Source: Litoditis marina
Lineage: Eukaryota > Nematoda > Chromadorea > Rhabditida > Rhabditidae
Direction of reading: 5' to 3'
Length of the DNA stretch: 64,000 nucleotides
Assembly (NCBI GenBank): GCA_964036275.1
Contig: OZ038440.1
Location: 12,003,690 to 12,067,689, forward strand
Under the pieces are notes generated by a model. That model was not told where the DNA came from. It searched no databases and worked only from the letters and a program-made list of their open reading frames with translations. Within the stretch, counting starts at the first letter, position 1. Each line of letters opens with the position of its first letter. A program made the translations under genes and the position numbers. Shown here in pieces: positions 48,551 through 59,261 of the stretch.

Positions 48551-49601
48551 GTTTTTTTCTGTGTTTCTGCTAGGTAATAGGTATGCTCTTAAGATTAGTA
48601 ATCAGTTTCTGACTTTCAGTTCCGTAAATCTGTATTAATACGCTCTTTTCACGAAAATTTGTTAAATTCGATTGAACATAGCAAATTAGATTCTTCTGAG
48701 ATTTGTTTTGTAATGGAGTGGATTTGCTATTTTCACGTCGAAGTAATGCTTAAATGGATATAATTTCTTTGTTTCTCCGTTGTTGAGGGCGATTGAATTA
48801 TTGTTAAACTGCGGTTTCGCTCAAAAAATAGGGATTAACACGTTGATTAACCTGGTTCTTTTCCACAGTAATTAATCACCAGTAGACCGTAGCCGTCCGA
48901 TCAAACGGCTATAAGCTGTTTGGTAGTGGTAGGTAGAGGTTTGTACAAACTAGCTAGCAATTTAGTAGAAAACTAGTAGCATTTTGTGATTTTTTCCATT
49001 TTCGCGAACTCGAGGTAGTTGTTTTATAGCCGTTAGTAGTAACTTGGTATCTATTTGCTAAACGGCTATCGAAAATCAAGTCACCAAGTCACTACTAAAT
49101 GGGTAATAGCAAACCTTTGTTCGATCGAACCGCTACTAGCGCTTTGGGTGGGTTACTAGCCGCCAAGTTTCTCTTCTCAGCATTCTGTATCTGAGTTAAC
49201 GAATAGCCTTGCAAATGTAATATGTACCTGCAATCCCATTTACAATAGGCTTTTCGGTTTCGCTAACTCAAACATTATCAATGTTCTCAAGCTTAACTTC
49301 TTCTTTTTTTTTATAGCGAACCACATTTCAAGTAGCTTGCTTTTTCATAACACTAGCTCTAGCTACCTTTTTATATTCCTAATTGAATTATTTTCGGAAC
49401 ATGTGTTGTTTCATTATTTAATATGTTTGTAATTCGCTTTTATCTATTTTTCGTAATACTTTTATGTTGTTTAAGCTAGTTTGTTAAAATTGCCGTTTTG
49501 GCATGTGCCAATCACAGAATTTGGGTTTTGAAATTTAATAATTGAGGCACACCATTACTTGACAAATTTCAAAGCAAGAAGCAATGTCTTGGCATTTGTC
49601 A

Positions 49602-49765
49602 AACGAGTAATTTTTAGCTTTGGAATTTGTCAGATGTCTATTTTCAGAATTTGTCGACTGGTAATTTTTTGCTTTGGAATTTCTTGGATGTCTATTTTTA
49701 GCATTTTTCAAACTGGTAATTTTTAGCTTTGGAATTTCTCGAATGTCTGTTTTTAGTTTGAAAGA
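49602..49765. repeat. about 55-bp subterminal repeats of the TIR element, three units
   Basis: AGTAATTTTTAGCTTTGGAATTTGTC recurs about every 55 bp with changes. Related ATTCCAAA units occur in opposite orientation near the left end (44150-44300), as expected of transposase-binding subterminal repeats (inference). Confidence 0.65.
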
Positions 49766-49972
49766 TGTCAAATCAGGTACTTTTTGAATGCATTGTCTGT
49801 TGTTGATTCGCAATAAAGTGGTCACTACTCATCCTTGTTCTCACTGTACTATTGACAACCCGAGTATCAAGCAACACACACAATTCAGACATGCAGTCGC
49901 TTTCGTTTGAAAAATATTCCAGTTCTGTGCCAAATCACTCACTCGTGTCGACCGTTTTTTCCTAGAGCGCCG

Positions 49973-50033
49973 TTTGGTACGTTTCCTGGTTTTCGGCGAC
50001 TTTCCAAATTTTTTTAATTGACCCTGCCTTATA
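49973..50033 (-). repeat. right 61-bp terminal inverted repeat
   Basis: Partner of 43586-43646. Confidence 0.9.
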
Positions 50034-50093
50034 TTGTTTACCTTTATGTGACTATTTTTACCTTTACGTGACTATTCAAATGACTTCTAGCAT
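50034..50093 (+). mobile_element. MITE family A, copy 4, right half
   Basis: CTTTACGTGACTATTCAAA and GACTTCTAG are the right end of family A. A small extra partial copy (CCTTTATGTGACTAT) precedes it. Confidence 0.65.
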
Positions 50094-50205
50094 AATATCG
50101 ACTAAAAAAAATTTGCTCATCGATCACGTACATAATTCCAGTCCTTGTTGCTTTGCTATTAGATTTGACCACACTTTCAATCATGAACTCCGTATACCTT
50201 TAGTC

Positions 50206-50334
50206 TTAAAGAAGGACGAGTTTGTGGACCAATCCCAATTTCGTTTCACTCCTCTAAACGGCAATACATTTTTTCAATTACAGTTTGAAGGAGCGATACG
50301 TCGGGGTTGGGACACATAATCGTCCTACTTTTAA
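50206..50334. mobile_element. palindromic MITE family B, copy 2
   Basis: TTAAAGAAGGACGA...CGTCCTACTTTTAA, inner arms more diverged than copy 1. It lies only 110 bp right of the split MITE A copy. Confidence 0.7.
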
Positions 50335-53300
50335 CCAAGTATGTCAGTACTTATTTCAACCTGCTGGCCGGCTGTATGTTCTATAGTTCGCACATTTCCC
50401 AACTGGACTTGGGCAGCTTGTCAATGAAATTGCAAGGCAGTTTTTGAACATGTTAAAATACTTCAAAACAATAGAAATTCATGTGAAGGATTCTTCTCCT
50501 TCGTTATAATGCGTATTCATGAAAACTTTCTGTAAAATATATGTTTTCTCTAAATAATAGTCTTCCAAAGTTGTTGGCACGCTGCCAACGAGTCCAGTTG
50601 GGAAATGTGAGCACTATACCGCAATTCTCTTCTCCCTATCTAACTGGTCAATCGGAGAAAGTGTATATCAATCTCGCCGGGCGTCTCTTTTTTGGTCATC
50701 TTCCGCCAATTTCGCGTTTTATCCCACGGTTTATCAAATCTCCCATGTTGTTCGGGGCGTGAAACCTCATTTCCATATTTGGCACCCCGGCACCAAATCA
50801 ATCTTCCACGAAGCCGGTTGACTGATTTTTGAGATAAAATCGGAATTTGCATCTCATCTTTTCGGGGTTTCGTTTCGTTTTTCAATAATGTTTTTATAAA
50901 ATTACACCAAATAAGGTAAAAGTGGAAAAAACTTAACGGCGGGGGGGGGGTTAATGCTAAAGTGAACTTATTCTAAGGTTTATTCAAGTTTTACATTGGT
51001 ATTCCATTTATTAGCTACACAGCATGGTACTCGAGAAAGTATATACTACTGAAAACAGGTCGTTTGAACTTTTATTTATCAATAATTTATGATCATCGCA
51101 GAGTTGGGTTGTTGTTCTCAGCTTGTTTCATTCTACAGGAACATTACAGTTGTTCTAGTAAACAAGTACTCTAATGAGTACTCTAATGTAGTGTTTCACA
51201 AAACAAGATACTTCGAATGTTTCCGTTTTTGCAGTTTCATTGTTTTGTAGTTTTTGCGTGAATCTATCTTCTTCTTCTTCTTTGGACTTCTTCAATTGAT
51301 CATAAAAATAGCGTGATATCATATATTATATAGTAACGTTTTTTTTCATACAATCACTGTATTTTCTTTAGTATGATTTGATTTCATGGTTCTTCTTCAT
51401 ATTTAATTTAGTGACTTCATTTACGCAACTCGGCTACACTTTGATCGGTCATTCAATCTGCTGGTCAGCTGTTCACTTTGCGCAACATTCTCAATCGCTA
51501 CATTATACTTTTCACGACACTTTTCAACATTTACTTAAATCTTTCATAGTTTTATAAATTAATTAATTTTGGTTTCCAAACTAAAACTTTGTGCAACCCT
51601 TCAGGTGTCTCTACTTGATTGGAGTTTCAAATAATCTTTCCTATTTATTTCTGAAAATTGGCTTTTGTGTGAGTGAATCCAGTGCAATAGTTTTATTCTC
51701 AATACACAGGTTGGGATGTTTTCAGTAATACTAGTTTTTGTCTGAACGCAATATACGATAGCAGAAGTGAATATTCATCACGTATTCAGTAGTATTACGT
51801 GTTCCCAACTAACTTTTACCGAAACCAAATTACCAGATCTGTATCTTCTTGGTATCTGAACTGATTACCATGTTAAATGTTTATTGAACCCAGAAAATCC
51901 AAATGTTCTTGAACCTGAGAGCAATAGTTGCTCCATCGGTGTGTGAGAGATGTGTATTATGGAATTCATGCTGACGGATCACTGCAAAAAAGCGTTGTAA
52001 TGCCTCTTGCTCATTCTATTCCAGCCTCATGCTCGTGTATACTAAAATATTGGACCTAAATTATCATTAGGTTCACTTTATGTATATTTAGTGTATACTC
52101 CATGATGGGTTATGAGCTACGTATACTGTACAGCTTGTCACGCGCAATAGTTACGTATAACATGTGAAAGAGCGAACTGAATATATTTTCGTGATATATA
52201 ATTTATTGTAACAAAATTTTTCTGTTAGACTATAATGTTAAGACAGCCCAATTCAACATGTGAATAAAGTTCAGATTTCGAACGTGCTTCCCGTTTCAAT
52301 TTCCTATTCAACTATCGGCTAGGAGGAATAGTGAGATACAAACATATGATTTTTGATGAGTTGTCCTGTATCATGTTAATTCTCAGTAATTGCTTTGGAA
52401 GAGAGTGCAGGCGCGTGTGAGTAAAACCCTGTTTTCATTTACACTTTTAATCATCAACCATTTGCTGTAAATGTAGTTCTCCTCCCCGTTCAGTTGTTTT
52501 TCCCGAATTTTCTACAGATCACTCATTGTCTCTATTCACTATCTATCCCAGGTTAACGGAAACGCACTAAATTTGTATTTCTCAATAAAAACCATTTTAT
52601 ATCATTAGGTTTATTGAATTCACAACGTTTCAAAGTTTGCGTCTGCTCTGAAACATTCCGTGTAGAAACGAAAAACGATCTCCTTGTCTGATGGGGTGTA
52701 GAAGAAAAGTGTGACCAGAATCCAAGTGGAAACATTTTCTATTACAACATAAACTACATGGTCTAATTGATGTGTTTTCATAACGGATTAAGCAACTGGT
52801 TTAGCCGGGCATTGTACTGTTTATTGGCATGTTATCACGAATTAGTTATGATGATCCATCGTCAATTTTATATTATCTTCAAAGATAATTTTTGCAAAAA
52901 AAAGTGCATTGAACTTATTCAGATTTAAGACATTTTCTGCGGTTTTTTATTGGTGCAGAGGTCTTTGCATCCTCCATTTTTTCGAGTTTCTCAACATGCT
53001 GTGAAAACCAATTGGGTGGGATACAGGAGAACTTTATTTACAGCAAAAGGTTGATGACTGAGAGTGTTTTCGTAAATAAATACAGTCAACACAGTTCTAG
53101 TTTCTATCACTAGATTATTCTGGTTCCTGCCCAAATCTCAGGCTCGCAAACTAGAATTTAATAAGACTCAAACTTCTCATAGGTCTTCTTTTAGCCTGCT
53201 CCAGCTCTTCTGAGATGGGACAGTCGTTTTCTTGAACCGGCCATTAGTACGGTCATCGCCCCTCATTCCCTATCCCACCCGCATTATGTTATGTGCGGTC

Positions 53301-53621
53301 TCTAATTAGTCCCGACGCTAGTACTATTTACGATCGCCCCGCCAATAACGTTTGACCATTTGTCACATCTTTACGTTTTCGATGATATCCTATGTTTCGA
53401 CTATAGACTCCAGCAACTGTTTGTTTGAAAACAACATCAATACACTCGACTGTTTTTGAGAGTAATTAAACTTTTTACCGAATCTAAAGAAGACAGAAAA
53501 TAAAAATAAAAAGCTTCTGTACATGAACACTATACAATTCCTAGCCTGAACCATACAAAACTAAATAAAAACGTTTACTTCTATCGCGATCAAACTACAA
53601 CTATGATTTGATCACTCCCTA
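50335..53621. other. long intron-like stretch, no gene seen
   Basis: AT-rich DNA without supported exons. G10 homopolymer at 50941-50950. A GTGTGAGT near 52410 follows a short ATG frame but ends in the wrong phase. Confidence 0.5.
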
Positions 53622-53754
53622 TATACTGTTAGTCGACCGCAGAGTCACATGAAATATGTTAAAGACTGCAGAATTCAGAAACGTGTAATGACAAAGATGA
53701 AGGTACTCATTCGAATGCTAACTTTACGTGACTATTCACTTGACTTCTAGTATA
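53622..53754 (+). mobile_element. MITE family A, copy 5
   Basis: TATACTGTTAGTCGACCGCA to GACTTCTAGTATA, forward. GATCAAACTACAACTATG lies just to the left. Confidence 0.75.
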
Positions 53755-53781
53755 CCTGTGCTTTTGCTCGCGTCTACTTAC

Positions 53782-53818
53782 CAGCCATCTGTCTGGATAT
53801 GGCCGAGATTGCTCTCAT
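53782..53818 (-). CDS. minus-strand exon candidate opposite first exon 7
   Basis: On the minus strand, a CCCTTTTAG acceptor at 53829, then ATG at 53818 and MRAISAISRQMA plus G before a perfect GTAAGT donor. It overlaps the + strand candidate at 53799-53949, and probably only one of the two is real. The splice signals here are better; the + strand frame is longer. Confidence 0.3.
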
Positions 53819-53949
53819 GTTACGCTACCTAAAAGGGGAGCGCCTATTAGCTATATCCGAATATCATATACGTAACATGCACGGGTGGCTTCAATTTCAT
53901 CGCCACAATAGTTATTGCCAAATGCTGCTTATATTGAAACGAATGATTG
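53799..53949 (+). CDS. alternative first exon 7 (MAEIALMLRY)
   Basis: 50 codons plus G before GTGAGT. The peptide starts MAEIALMLRYLKGERLLA and ends QMLLILKRMI; it is basic and amphipathic. A shorter start (MLLILKRMI) is possible. The end phase allows direct joining to the shared exon only 1 kb downstream. Composition is less exon-like than at 41213 or 47180, and a minus-strand candidate overlaps it. Confidence 0.4.
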
Positions 53950-54308
53950 GTGAGTGGAACTATTTGAAAAAACGTTGAAAAAAATATATTGCACTTATGT
54001 TTTGTTCTTTGGCCAACGTGTTGCTCTTGAGTAGTAAACGACCATTTCTAATTATATGAAACAGAAACTGTATTAGTTCAGTTCGATCTAATATAATTCC
54101 CGTTAAAAATCCTTGGCATGATTCCTTCTATCTCGATTTTTAGAAACAAACATTGTAGCTGTTATGAGGAACGAATAATACAACTTGAACTTGTTTTTCA
54201 TGACAGTTTGTTTCTTGAAAACTTTTGTTAAAATAGAGAATAGTAAAAATGTTTGGGGCACCAACTTTTTCCCAATCAAAGTTTATCACTACATTAGCAG
54301 CCTAGAAT

Positions 54309-54432
54309 TTAAAGTAGGACGATTATGTGGACCAATCCCGTGTCATTGGTCCTTTGAACCGAAACTGAAAAAAGTATTGCTGTTTAAAGGACTGAGGCGT
54401 TGGGATTGGACCAATTAATCGTCCTTCTTTAA
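54309..54432. mobile_element. palindromic MITE family B, copy 3
   Basis: TTAAAGTAGGACGATTATGT to GATTGGACCAATTAATCG and CCTTCTTTAA. 124 bp with flanking TTAA. Confidence 0.85.
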
Positions 54433-55002
54433 ATAATGCCCCATGCACTCTCTTCATTCTGATTTCATAACTGTCCCGAACCCGAACTAATAGTTCTGCA
54501 GCAACGTTTCTCACTACTTCACCTCATTTCCCCTATTTTTCATGTGTGTTGAGTGGTCATTTAGGCAGCGACTAGCCACTCGTTGTAACTCTTTTTCATG
54601 CCGAAAATGCTAGTAACAGGCACGCATAGATGTCTACGTTTCATTGCATTCACATTTGCAAAATCTACTTGAGTTTGCAAAAACTTCAACTCTTTCTATC
54701 TCGTTATTTATCTAAGTGGTCTAGCTAAATCCCTCAAAGTCAATACGATACTTGGGTAGCTACTACACGTTTTTCCCGGTGCTTGCTAAATGTAGTTATC
54801 CTGAATTATTTGTTCAATCTTTTGAACTTTTACAGTAGGTATCATTATTACTAGCTATTTCTTAGGTTCACGGAACACTAAAACAGTAAGTATCGGAACA
54901 CTACCGTAGAACTGAAAACTATTATTCATGCGCTGACCTTCCTATTCAACATAAACTAATTGCCTTAGAGTATATCATATTTTCATATTCAAACATTTTC
55001 AG

Positions 55003-55099
55003 GGTACCGTACCCGATCTGACCCATTGTCACCGAATGCCCATGGAGCAGACTACGAGAACATTCAAGACATGAGCACATTCGCCGAACGGTTCGCGAA
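55003..55099 (+). CDS. shared exon A of multi-promoter gene
   Basis: Acceptor CATTTTCAG, donor GTACGT. The exon takes one base from upstream (G + GG = Gly) and leaves two. It reads YRTRSDPLSPNAHGADYE, then NIQDMSTFAERFA. The next exon at 55447 completes the split codon as Asn. It is the natural landing exon for all candidate first exons. If spliced out of use, the frame would read on to a stop near 55166. No domain recognised. Confidence 0.7.
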
Positions 55100-55446
55100 G
55101 TACGTTCAGCACCGAAACTACATCCGTTTCTACAAACATAAAGTTATTCCTACAACGTTGTGCTAGTTGTAAAAATGGTTTTTAATAAGTTACACTCAGT
55201 TTTGAATTCCATAATTTGATATGAACTAGAGTTCTCTACAGCTCAGATTTTTCGCATTTCACAGAGCTCAGAACTGGCATTCCGGAGTTCAAGACCTCAT
55301 TAGAAGTCTAATTCAAAATATGACAACCCTCTCAATTATCAAAAAAGTCTATCTGTGAGAATCAGATAATTACTCCGTTTCTCATGAATAAGATCGTCGC
55401 GGTAGAATAGAAAAGTGTTTAGACATCAAAACAACTCAATTTTCAG

Positions 55447-55596
55447 TTGCCCGATGGAGTCTAGTATTGGTAGTGAGGATTCATCGGTAACAATGAGGGA
55501 GCGGGAGGAGACTCCTACTCCGGGAGGACCGATACCCGTCTATACCCCGGTGCTACGACGGAGGAGAAGCACTATGAATATGAAGAGAAACTACAG
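55447..55596 (+). CDS. shared exon B, Ser/Glu-rich then Arg-rich
   Basis: 150 bp between TTTTCAG and GTGTGC. Phase 2 at both ends. It encodes a polar linker (SSIGSEDSSVTMREREETPT), a proline stretch (PGGPIPVYTPVL) and a basic patch (RRRRSTMNMKRNY) that could be a phosphorylation or trafficking segment (inference). A decayed duplicate of its last third lies at 55715-55772. Confidence 0.75.
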
Positions 55597-55714
55597 GTGT
55601 GCATAGTTCGTTGAGAAAGAAATGCATTTTTTAAGAGTAGACAATTTGAAATTAGGGGTGGCAAAATCCACGGTATAGAACAAATGAAGAATACGCAGAT
55701 AAAATATTTCTCTC

Positions 55715-55772
55715 TCTATACCCCGGTGCTACGACGAAGGAGAAGCACCATGAATATAAAGAGGAATGATAG
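55715..55772 (+). pseudogene. decayed partial duplicate of exon B
   Basis: 58 bp match 55539-55596 with a fixed 176-bp offset and few changes (TCTATACCCCGGTGCTACGA is identical). It still reads YTPVLRRRRSTMNIKRND, but the donor GTGTGC has become ATACGC and there is no acceptor. Confidence 0.8.
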
Positions 55773-55996
55773 ATACGCAGTGTTGGTGGACACATAGGTT
55801 TTTCGAACCATTACTTCTCACAGTTAATATAACTTTCAAGGCGTGCAACATCTACAGTGTACGTAAGAAAAACGTGTGAACGAAATACTTTTTTGAGTTC
55901 ATTACATATTTCTTATTTGGAATCTATGTGATTGTTTGATTTCGAACAAATAAGTAAAACCGGGCTTTATGGACTTTTTCGTTTTTTTCTTTTCAG

Positions 55997-56119
55997 GATC
56001 ATGCCTCCCGACGAGTCGTTATTGATCTTACAACAGCAGCAACAACCACAATCTACGGACACCAAAGTACGAAGCAAACTGCTTAGGAGGAAAAGCACAA
56101 AGAAGGAAAATGAAATAAG
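55997..56119 (+). CDS. shared exon C, glutamine run and basic tail
   Basis: 123 bp between CTTTTCAG and GTAGCT, phase 2 in and out. It encodes IMPPDESLLILQQQQQ, then a basic segment (KLLRRKSTKKENEI). Joining to exon B gives Arg across the border. Low complexity points to a cytoplasmic or disordered region. No enzyme motif. Confidence 0.75.
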
Positions 56120-56655
56120 GTAGCTAGTTCCGCATATTTCCACTACTAGATTGTGAGATTAACGGTTATCCATCCAAAAAAGTTCGTTTTCACTTTAGAT
56201 ACAGTCAGAACGTGTTTTCTGAAGTTCAGAAGAACAGAATAATATAATACAAGTTTCATATTCATCTGATATTGTATTCAAGCAAAACTTCGAATTAATT
56301 ATCCATTATAATTGAAAGCGAATAGCCGTTCTGCTAGAAATTCCAGAATGACAAGAATGATGCTATTCTCGAGCAAAATATTAATTACTGTTCGAATTCT
56401 ATTGCGTCAAAGTAGGAGAAGAGCGTACTTCTCCTCTAAACAGTCCAATTGTGTCTGCTTATCATATTGTGCTTTTCTTTACTAGACCGAACTTTCTTTA
56501 TTCATTTATTCTTCCGAAATATAAAGTAAACACGGTACTTTTGAACCGTTCTGATGTGTTTACAATCATGTCTTATATTTTGGAGTATATTCAACATTCC
56601 TATGTGTTTGAGCGATCAAACTACAATTCACCTTTATTCACCCCTATATTTCCAG

Positions 56656-56733
56656 CCTTCCACCAATGGTTATCACTCCGCCAGTACTTCTGACTAGGAC
56701 CGAGTCCTGCATGTTATGCTCACGAGAAAGAAC
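56656..56733 (+). CDS. shared exon D (LPPMVITPPVLLTRTES)
   Basis: 78 bp between ATTTCCAG and GTGAGT, phase 2 in and out, following exon C in frame (split codon Ser). It reads LPPMVITPPVLLTRTESCM, then LCSRER. Without the phase from exon C the region would contain stops, which supports the chain. The next exon must lie beyond at least several hundred bases. None with the right phase is convincing before the window ends. Confidence 0.7.
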
Positions 56734-57198
56734 GTGAGTTCATTCACACGACGAAGCACAAATACTCTTTTTTTTGTCTCCCAAATCGTTGTCTTCCACA
56801 CGTTGTTTTTGTTTACCTCTTATGTGATCAAAAGTACATTTCCACTGAAAACACATCTCTGAGATAATTTTTGTTTTAAAAAAATGTTGCAAACTGGCAG
56901 AGTTCATTGCGGAATTCGCGCGTATTCTGACCCCAGCCCCGTTCTCACCCATTTCAATAATAATCAGAACTTCGAGGTCGTTTCTGATTGACTCGCCCTT
57001 GCTCACCTTGACAGTTAATCTAATATCCAATAAAATCGAGGCGCACAAATTTGATTTTCTCTAGTTTCTTTTCCTAGTGTCTGACGTATGATCTTAGTAT
57101 CTATTTTGAATAATGGAGTTTAGTGTATTAGACCAACCTTAACTCCCATCGCCTATTCTTCTCTGAGTATTAGTCGGGTCATCGGTCACTCAACTGTC
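56734..57198. other. no gene seen
   Basis: Intron following exon D. A 102-codon minus-strand frame (56740-57048) lacks splice support. Confidence 0.45.
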
Positions 57199-57317
57199 TT
57201 AAAGAAGGACGATTGTGTTAACCAAACGCTTCAGTCCTTCAAACTGCAACACATTTTTCAATGGCAATTTAAAGGACCGATGGCTCAGGTTTGGTCCACA
57301 TATTCGTCCTACTTTAA
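57199..57317. mobile_element. palindromic MITE family B, copy 4
   Basis: TTAAAGAAGGACGATTGTGT to CATATTCGTCCTACTTTAA. 119 bp, more diverged. Confidence 0.75.
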
Positions 57318-57529
57318 TGCACAACATCCAATTTCTCGGGTTATTTGTTCCGAATCGAGATCGTTTCGGGAGCTTTTGTGTGTCGACCTTGGCAACCGTC
57401 CAATTTCAAGGCGTTCCCTCGACCCATATCCCTCAAATTATGTCCCTCATTTTCGGACCAAACCATAAATTCTGCCTCTGAACCACTGCCCTGCATTCAT
57501 GAGAAGAACCCTAAAAACGGTCGTTTCCA

Positions 57530-57662
57530 ATACTAGAAGGGAATTGAATGGTCACATAAAGTTAGCATTCTAATCAGGAATTGTGAACGTTTGCACGGCA
57601 CGGTTCTGAGTTCTGCTGTGTTTAAAATGTTTCACGTGACTGTGCAATTGACTAGAAGTATA
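57530..57662 (-). mobile_element. MITE family A, copy 6 (reverse)
   Basis: ATACTAGAAGGGAATTGAAT to GCAATTGACTAGAAGTAT. The flanks carry a near-repeat, AAAAACGGTCGTTTCCA on the left and AAAAACGGTCATTTCCA on the right, longer than a normal TA target duplication. Confidence 0.75.
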
Positions 57663-59198
57663 AAAACGGTCATTTCCAGCGCGTTTCTCGACTTTGCATT
57701 TGTTGAATGTTATGGCTCTCTCCTCTTCACATGTCGAAATTGCAATATTAGACTTTCTCATTGTTTTGGGTTTTATGCTAAATTCAGTGAAATCTTTCGC
57801 TTAGTATTATTTATCCAGGTTTACTGAGTTGCTAACTGTTTGCCACAAGCATTGAATAAATGTAAAGATATTGAACAACTACTCGTATAACGGTCCTGAC
57901 ACAAGGTCCATCTATGTTCTGTTTTTGTTTCCGTATAGGTTTTCCATACCATTTCAAGGTCTCTGCCACTACTGAAAGATAATAATCTACGCAGTTCTTC
58001 AAAGAAGCGACCTACTCTTTTTCCTTGGTTGTACGGTTCAAATTTAATGAAAAAAAAGTGTACAAGAATACTTTAACACTATTTTCAAAAACCTCGCACT
58101 TCTATATTTTTGTGTATAGGTATTTTGCGAGTTTCTTATAGATATTCTTCGAGTTGCTTATTCTTACTCTCAAAAGCGCATTGTAAAACCTGTAAGCTAC
58201 TCACCAAACGGTTTTAGAACATTTGCTACTCTCTATTCTAACTTTTTACATGTCTTCTAGTGTATTTCAAGTGTTTGAAGGGGCTAAATATGGTCTCTTT
58301 GACTGTTTGTCTTGTCTCAACCACATCCCCACTTATAACGGCAAACTCCTTATCCTGTCTCGCAATGAACACCGAACCCCTCATGTCTAAACTCAAGCCC
58401 AGTTGTTTTTACGACAAGCCTTGGAATTAAACTGGGGTGGAATGTCAAATATATAGTTTTTACAAATATATACATAAGGTGCGTACTGTTTGTTTACAGT
58501 AAACTATTGGCATACGCACGTTATGATCATTTTGTTCGTTTGCATTTTTCAATGCTTTTTATACTACAAACATAAACTTTGTTTGTATATTCTACTTAAA
58601 CACTGAAAGCCATAGTGTGTTTTGTGTCATCTATAGATATTTCCCAAAACACTCCACCAAAAAAGTAAACTGCGTCCTCTCCGGATGGATCATGAATGCC
58701 CCATTGCCCCCGTGAACTCAATCCCTCCAAATCCCACGCTTGTACACCAAATATGACGCTAACTAGTAAAACCAACTGTTTTTCCTGTTTCTGACATACA
58801 ACATTTTTTTCCTAATTAGCAAAACCATGTATCTTCTATCATTCTGGCCCTCGAAATTCTTACTTTGTAGTTAAATGGGAAATCAGGAACTCTTTCTCTA
58901 CCAAGCGAAAACTACCAACTATTTCATACCATTCTGACATTCAACATGTTTATATCACAATGAACTATAAAATTTCAAAAACGTTCTGTACTAACCGAGA
59001 ACTGTTTCTTATCATTCTGGCACTCCAAATTGGAATAATGTACCAGGAAGTGTCACACACTTTTTTTCTATCAAGCGGAACCCATGTTCAATGTGACAAG
59101 CTGTTCACACTTTTTCCAATTCTCCCCCACTCTCTTTCTCTTCTTTTCTCTCATGGCCTTTCTCTCTCCCTCTTTCATCTGTTCTCTCTCTTCCTCTC

Positions 59199-59204
<6 letters not shown>
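57663..59204. other. no gene seen
   Basis: AT-rich intron-like or intergenic DNA. No exon with the phase required after exon D. Confidence 0.45.

Positions 59205-59258
<54 letters not shown>
59205..59258. repeat. (CT)n microsatellite
   Basis: About 27 uninterrupted CT dinucleotides within a wider pyrimidine-rich tract (59120-59300). The 146-codon frame across it is low-complexity Leu/Ser and not called. Confidence 0.95.

Positions 59259-59261
<3 letters not shown>

Larger units (their letters stand above)
43586..50033. mobile_element. 6.4-kb TIR element splitting a MITE
   Basis: 61-bp terminal inverted repeats, 43586-43646 and 49973-50033, differ at two positions. They start TATAAGGC(G/A)GGGTCAATT and continue through TCGCCGAAAACCAGGAAACG. 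Just inside, both ends carry ATTCCAAA-type subterminal repeats pointing the same way relative to the ends. Outside lie the two halves of one MITE A copy, so the whole block behaves as a single insertion, with TA or TATA as target. No transposase was found. It contains two candidate first exons of the host gene (47180, 48481) and some minus-strand exon-like stretches (44.6 and 45.4 kb). Superfamily not assigned. Confidence 0.7.
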
